The position numbers and the translations under genes were made by a program. 64,000 bases of DNA from contig NZ_CP117772.1 in the NCBI RefSeq assembly GCF_028623165.1, positions 496,001 through 560,000 on the forward strand, written 5' to 3'. Positions 61,354 to 64,000 of the stretch are shown here, in pieces; within the stretch, counting starts at the first letter, position 1, and each line of letters opens with the position of its first letter. The stretch comes from Nostoc sp. UHCC 0926 (GTDB lineage: Bacteria > Cyanobacteriota > Cyanobacteriia > Cyanobacteriales > Nostocaceae). The notes under the pieces are model-generated. The model was not told where the DNA came from and searched no databases. It saw nothing but the letters and a program-made list of their open reading frames with translations.

Positions 61354-61769
61354 ACCCGTTTAAAATCCTGAATAAGTTCTTTATCTACACGTTTTTCTGC
61401 ATTGGCACTTATGCGATGCACAATCTGGATGAGTAACTCTACTAAATTATCTATAACTTCTTGACTTCTGAGCCAACAAAAAGCTGTAAATAGTGTGTAG
61501 CGGATATGTTCTGGGTGACGGCGTAAGTCACGAGGATGTTCAACAACTACCCGACTTTTATAGACTTGGAGAACTTTAGTAGGGATTTTTTTAAATAAGT
61601 CTGCTGGTAATTCGAATTGCTCAAAAATCTCTAACTTAGCAACTTCTTTTTGAAAACTTTCTACACCAATTCTCCCTGGGTCTGTTTTTAATTCAGCCCA
61701 TGTTAAGATGGGAACGTCAGTGTTTATTTCTGAGTTGTTCCTGTTATCTAACTGTTGAGATAATTGCAT
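61329..61769 (-). pseudogene. Tn3-family transposase fragment
   Basis: A 146-residue frame. FELPADLFKKIPTKVLQVYK and RDLRRHPEHIRYTLFTAFCW, followed by LRSQEVIDNLVELLIQIVHR and ISANAEKRVDKELIQDFKRV, match an internal N-terminal segment of Tn3 transposases (about 1000 residues when complete). The catalytic C-terminal domain is missing. Its downstream end is joined to an IS4-like remnant near 61345. The first 30 codons of the frame are probably not original. Confidence 0.65.
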
Positions 61770-61849
61770 ATCTCCCAGATTATTCAGTTGTTTATCATGA
61801 TTTACTTCTGTGTTATCATCTAATTCCTGATCGGAAGCTTTCTCTATCG

Positions 61850-61941
61850 GGAAAATTGAGCGGGGACTTCAGGTTAAAATTAATCGTAGGACACTTCAAG
61901 GGTTAGCGATCGCGCTTGGCGTGCCTCAAGAATATTTGGAT
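61850..61941 (+). pseudogene. Helix-turn-helix regulator fragment, cut by the IS element
   Basis: A plus-strand frame reads SIGKIERGLQVKINRRTLQG and LAIALGVPQEYLD, ending at the left terminal repeat of the IS at 61942. The IERGxxV-x-RRTLxxLAxALxV pattern is that of Cro/XRE-type helix-turn-helix domains. An in-frame stop lies a short way upstream and no matching continuation is seen after the IS. Confidence 0.4.
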
Positions 61942-63684
61942 CCCACATTCCGCACTTCAAAATGCAATACATTGATGTTTCAAAGAATATTACTAATAGC
62001 AGCTAACTACTTAAGTATTAATACTGAGATTGTCTTGGTAGGCTTGCGATCGCTACATAACCAATTTTTCGGATTTTATTATGTAGTCCAAATGTAGTGC
62101 AAAGCGTAAATATTTAGCAATTATCTGTCGAGAACTACTTAGATTCACGCGTTTAATTAGCTTTGGAAGTCCGATTAAAATGTATCACTAACTACTACTT
62201 AAAAACCGTAATATTTTGATAAGAGATGGAGCAGAAAATAAAGATGAAGAACCATTAAGAGAATTTTTTTGCTAAAAAAGTGAGAAAATTAGGAGAAAGC
62301 TTTTATAAATCAAATCAAAGAAATGACTGCTCAAAAAGAAGAACCATTCATTAAAAATTTGGCTCACTTAGGAATAGTAGCTGGAATTATTGATGAGATA
62401 GGAATAGTAGAGAAAATCAATGACCTGCTAGGAACTGATCCGAGAGAAAGAGTTAATGCAGGGGAAGTTGGAAATGAATCAGATAAAGCAGCTTTTGGCA
62501 AAATTTTAGTAGAGTATTCTAAGCAAATAAATTTGGAAAGTATTATGGTAGCTGATAGTGCGTTATATAGCGAAAATAACTTGAAGTTAATGGAGAATAT
62601 AAAATGGATAAGTCGAGTACCGTTAACCATAAAAAAAGCGAAAAATTTAGTTAAAAGATTAACAAATGTAGAATTGAAAAAAACTGAACAAAAAGAATAT
62701 AGTTATCAAGAAGAAAAAGTAACTTATGGGGGGATAGAGCAAAGATGGATACTAGTAGAAAGCCCAGAGAGGAAAAAAGCAGATTTAAAGAAGTTATCTC
62801 TAAAAATTCAGTCAGAATCAATCAAAGTTACAAAACAAATAGCTAAGTTAGTAAAAGAGGAATTTGACCATTCATCGTCAGCAATGTCTAAAATCAAAGA
62901 AATTGAATCAAAACTCAAATATCACCAAATCACTGAAATACAAATTATTCAGCATCAAACTAAAGAGCAAAAAGTCTTTTATAAAGTTTGTGCTAAATTG
63001 ATAGAAAGTCAAGAATTAATTACGGAAAATCAAAACTCTTCTGGAAGGTTTATTTTAGCAACTAATATTCGGGACATGAAAGATTTAGACGCTTCCGAAA
63101 TACTCAGAATATATAAACAACAGCAATCTTGTGAGCGGGGATTTAGATTTCTGAAAGACCCCTTATTTTTTGCAGATAGTCTTTTTGTGAAAAATCCTGA
63201 AAGAGTAGAGACAATGATGATGTTAATGGGATTGTGTCTTTTGGTTTATAATCTAGGACAAAGACAACTAAGAAGCTCTTTAAAAATCCCAGAAGCCACA
63301 GTTAAAAATCAACTAAATAAATTAACTGAATGTCCTACTTTACGGTGGATATTTCAATGTTTTCAAGGGATTCACGTTTTGATTCTGCAAGGAATTAAGC
63401 GAATTATTAATTTGACAAAAGAACGTTGTCGAATTTTACAATTCCTTCCTACTTTTTGCCATAAATATTATTTATTGGCTTAAAAATATCTGATAAATTA
63501 TTGAACAAATTGTTCTAATAATTGAAATTAAATATTCTTATATAACTAGCTTTTAAAATAATAAAGCTGGACATTTTTCTGCATAATTTATTTTTTTTGA
63601 CTGTTATTTAGGTATCCAAATTATAATTTTATATTTTTTCTGAATGGAGTTTATTTATACTACTAGTTGAAGTGCGGAATGTGG
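61942..63684 (+). mobile_element. IS1634-like element with internally deleted transposase
   Basis: CCCACATTCCGCACTTCAA at 61942-61960 is mirrored exactly by TTGAAGTGCGGAATGTGGG at 63666-63684, giving 19-bp perfect terminal inverted repeats and a length of 1743 bp. It encodes a defective transposase (62323-63483). No target-site duplication can be seen next to the ends, so the flanks may have been rearranged. Confidence 0.85.
62323..63483 (+). pseudogene. IS1634-family transposase with in-frame internal deletion
   Basis: A 386-residue frame. The N-terminus TAQKEEPFIKNLAHLGIVAG, then IGIVEKINDLLGTDPRERVN AG (quoted in two parts), is the DUF4277 start of these transposases. It then jumps to NESDKAAFGKILVEYSKQIN and IMVADSALYSENNLKLMENI (second catalytic Asp), and ends with QQSCERGFRFLKDPLFFADS (catalytic Glu). 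Full-length members have about 550 residues, so roughly 170 residues including the first catalytic Asp seem to be lost. The frame is kept. It can probably not catalyse transposition but might still bind DNA. Confidence 0.8.
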
Positions 63685-64000
63685 GTTACAATTGCTGGTC
63701 ATTCATTCTGCGCTAATCCTTATTAGTTAAGTTTGTAGCTTTTCGTAATTCTAAAACGGTTGCTTCTTCTGATTTTATCGCTGCAAACCAGCTTGAGCTT
63801 CTTGAGATCAAGCGCACTGGCAGCGATGCCTGCGGCGGGCTACGCCTACGCAAGAAGCTCAAGTTCATCAAACCCAAAGCCCCTTAATTAGATATATACG
63901 ATCTGCCGTAGACAATCGCCTGCCTCTATCTTGCTGAGGCAAACGTGTTCTTGCGGCATTCAAAGGAACGCGAGTAGCGTCTCGTAGAGAGGATGCTCCT
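63685..64000. other. Repeat-rich right edge
   Basis: A minus-strand frame (about 63790-63712) reads WFAAIKSEEATVLELRKATN-LTNKD before a stop and may be a gene tail. A large hairpin lies at 63791-63863, and a CGTCTCGTAGAGA palindrome at 63973-63993. No complete gene is seen. Confidence 0.45.
63791..63863. repeat. Long hairpin containing a palindromic repeat
   Basis: GCTTGAGCTTCTTG (63791-63804) pairs with CAAGAAGCTCAAG (63851-63863). The loop contains GCGATGCCTGCGGCGGGCTA-CGCCTACGC, the same repeat class seen inside genes at 45023 and 57600. Confidence 0.65.

Overview
The window looks like the accessory part of a filamentous, probably heterocystous, cyanobacterial genome (Nostoc/Calothrix-like; chromosome or plasmid cannot be told apart). 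Evidence: GCGATCGC (HIP1) octamers occur throughout, there are heptamer tandem repeats (STRR type), palindromic intergenic repeats and TTCGTAATTC-type spacers, and most genes resemble cyanobacterial families. No tRNA, rRNA or CRISPR array was found.

Layout. (1) 1-4414: minus-strand genes for an internally deleted SDR at the edge, an alpha/beta hydrolase, an NTF2-like protein, a DUF308-like membrane protein, a zinc-independent quinone-reductase-type dehydrogenase and a cupin. (2) 4415-5750: gene-poor, with a leader repeat, a palindrome and gene fragments. (3) 5760-9870: a strikingly GC-rich plus-strand cassette (SDR, Rossmann NADP-binding protein, SDR, NTF2-like protein, methyltransferase, remnants). 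Its base and codon use are unlike the flanks, so it was probably acquired from a GC-rich proteobacterium. (4) 9890-34155: an extracellular contractile injection system (eCIS) locus, mostly an operon with 4-base ATGA overlaps: Pro/Ser-rich protein, DUF4255 cap protein, AAA+ ATPase, small conserved protein, DUF4157 effector-like protein, PAAR-like conserved protein, tube-adaptor protein, LysM protein, gpD-like spike hub, gpV/OB spike, gp25, two baseplate J proteins, tail protein I and a DUF6519 protein. The locus appears to be decaying: the ATPase gene is split by a TnpB element, the hub gene has an in-frame TAG, the first gene is frameshifted, tail protein I looks internally deleted, and no sheath or inner-tube gene is present. 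Where sheath and tube could have been there is a 3-kb patch of mostly broken toxin-antitoxin genes and HIP1-rich repeats.

(5) 34620-45090: minus-strand ion and stress genes: a P-type Mg2+-type ATPase (frameshifted at A7), a CadD-like transporter, an orphan sulfonate/taurine-type binding protein, an ion channel with an unusual filter, CbpM/CbpA chaperones, N-ATPase remnants, a Cys-rich membrane protein, a ZIP transporter and small membrane proteins. (6) 45400-46850: a gene graveyard. (7) 46938-60683: ferrochelatase-like protein, HdeD-like protein, three FAD enzymes (one frameshifted at T8; one oleate hydratase), DUF5335-like protein, an RND efflux pump with its adaptor, and stress proteins. 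(8) 61200-64000: transposon debris and an IS1634-like element whose transposase carries a large in-frame internal deletion.

Two pairs of distant intergenic sequences (about 4540 with about 60770; about 37390 with about 45140) are clearly related, and each copy lies upstream of a minus-strand gene. This suggests shared promoters or leaders that tie the stress genes into regulons. Several genes are interrupted only at homopolymers (A7, T8), so sequencing error must be excluded before these are called pseudogenes.
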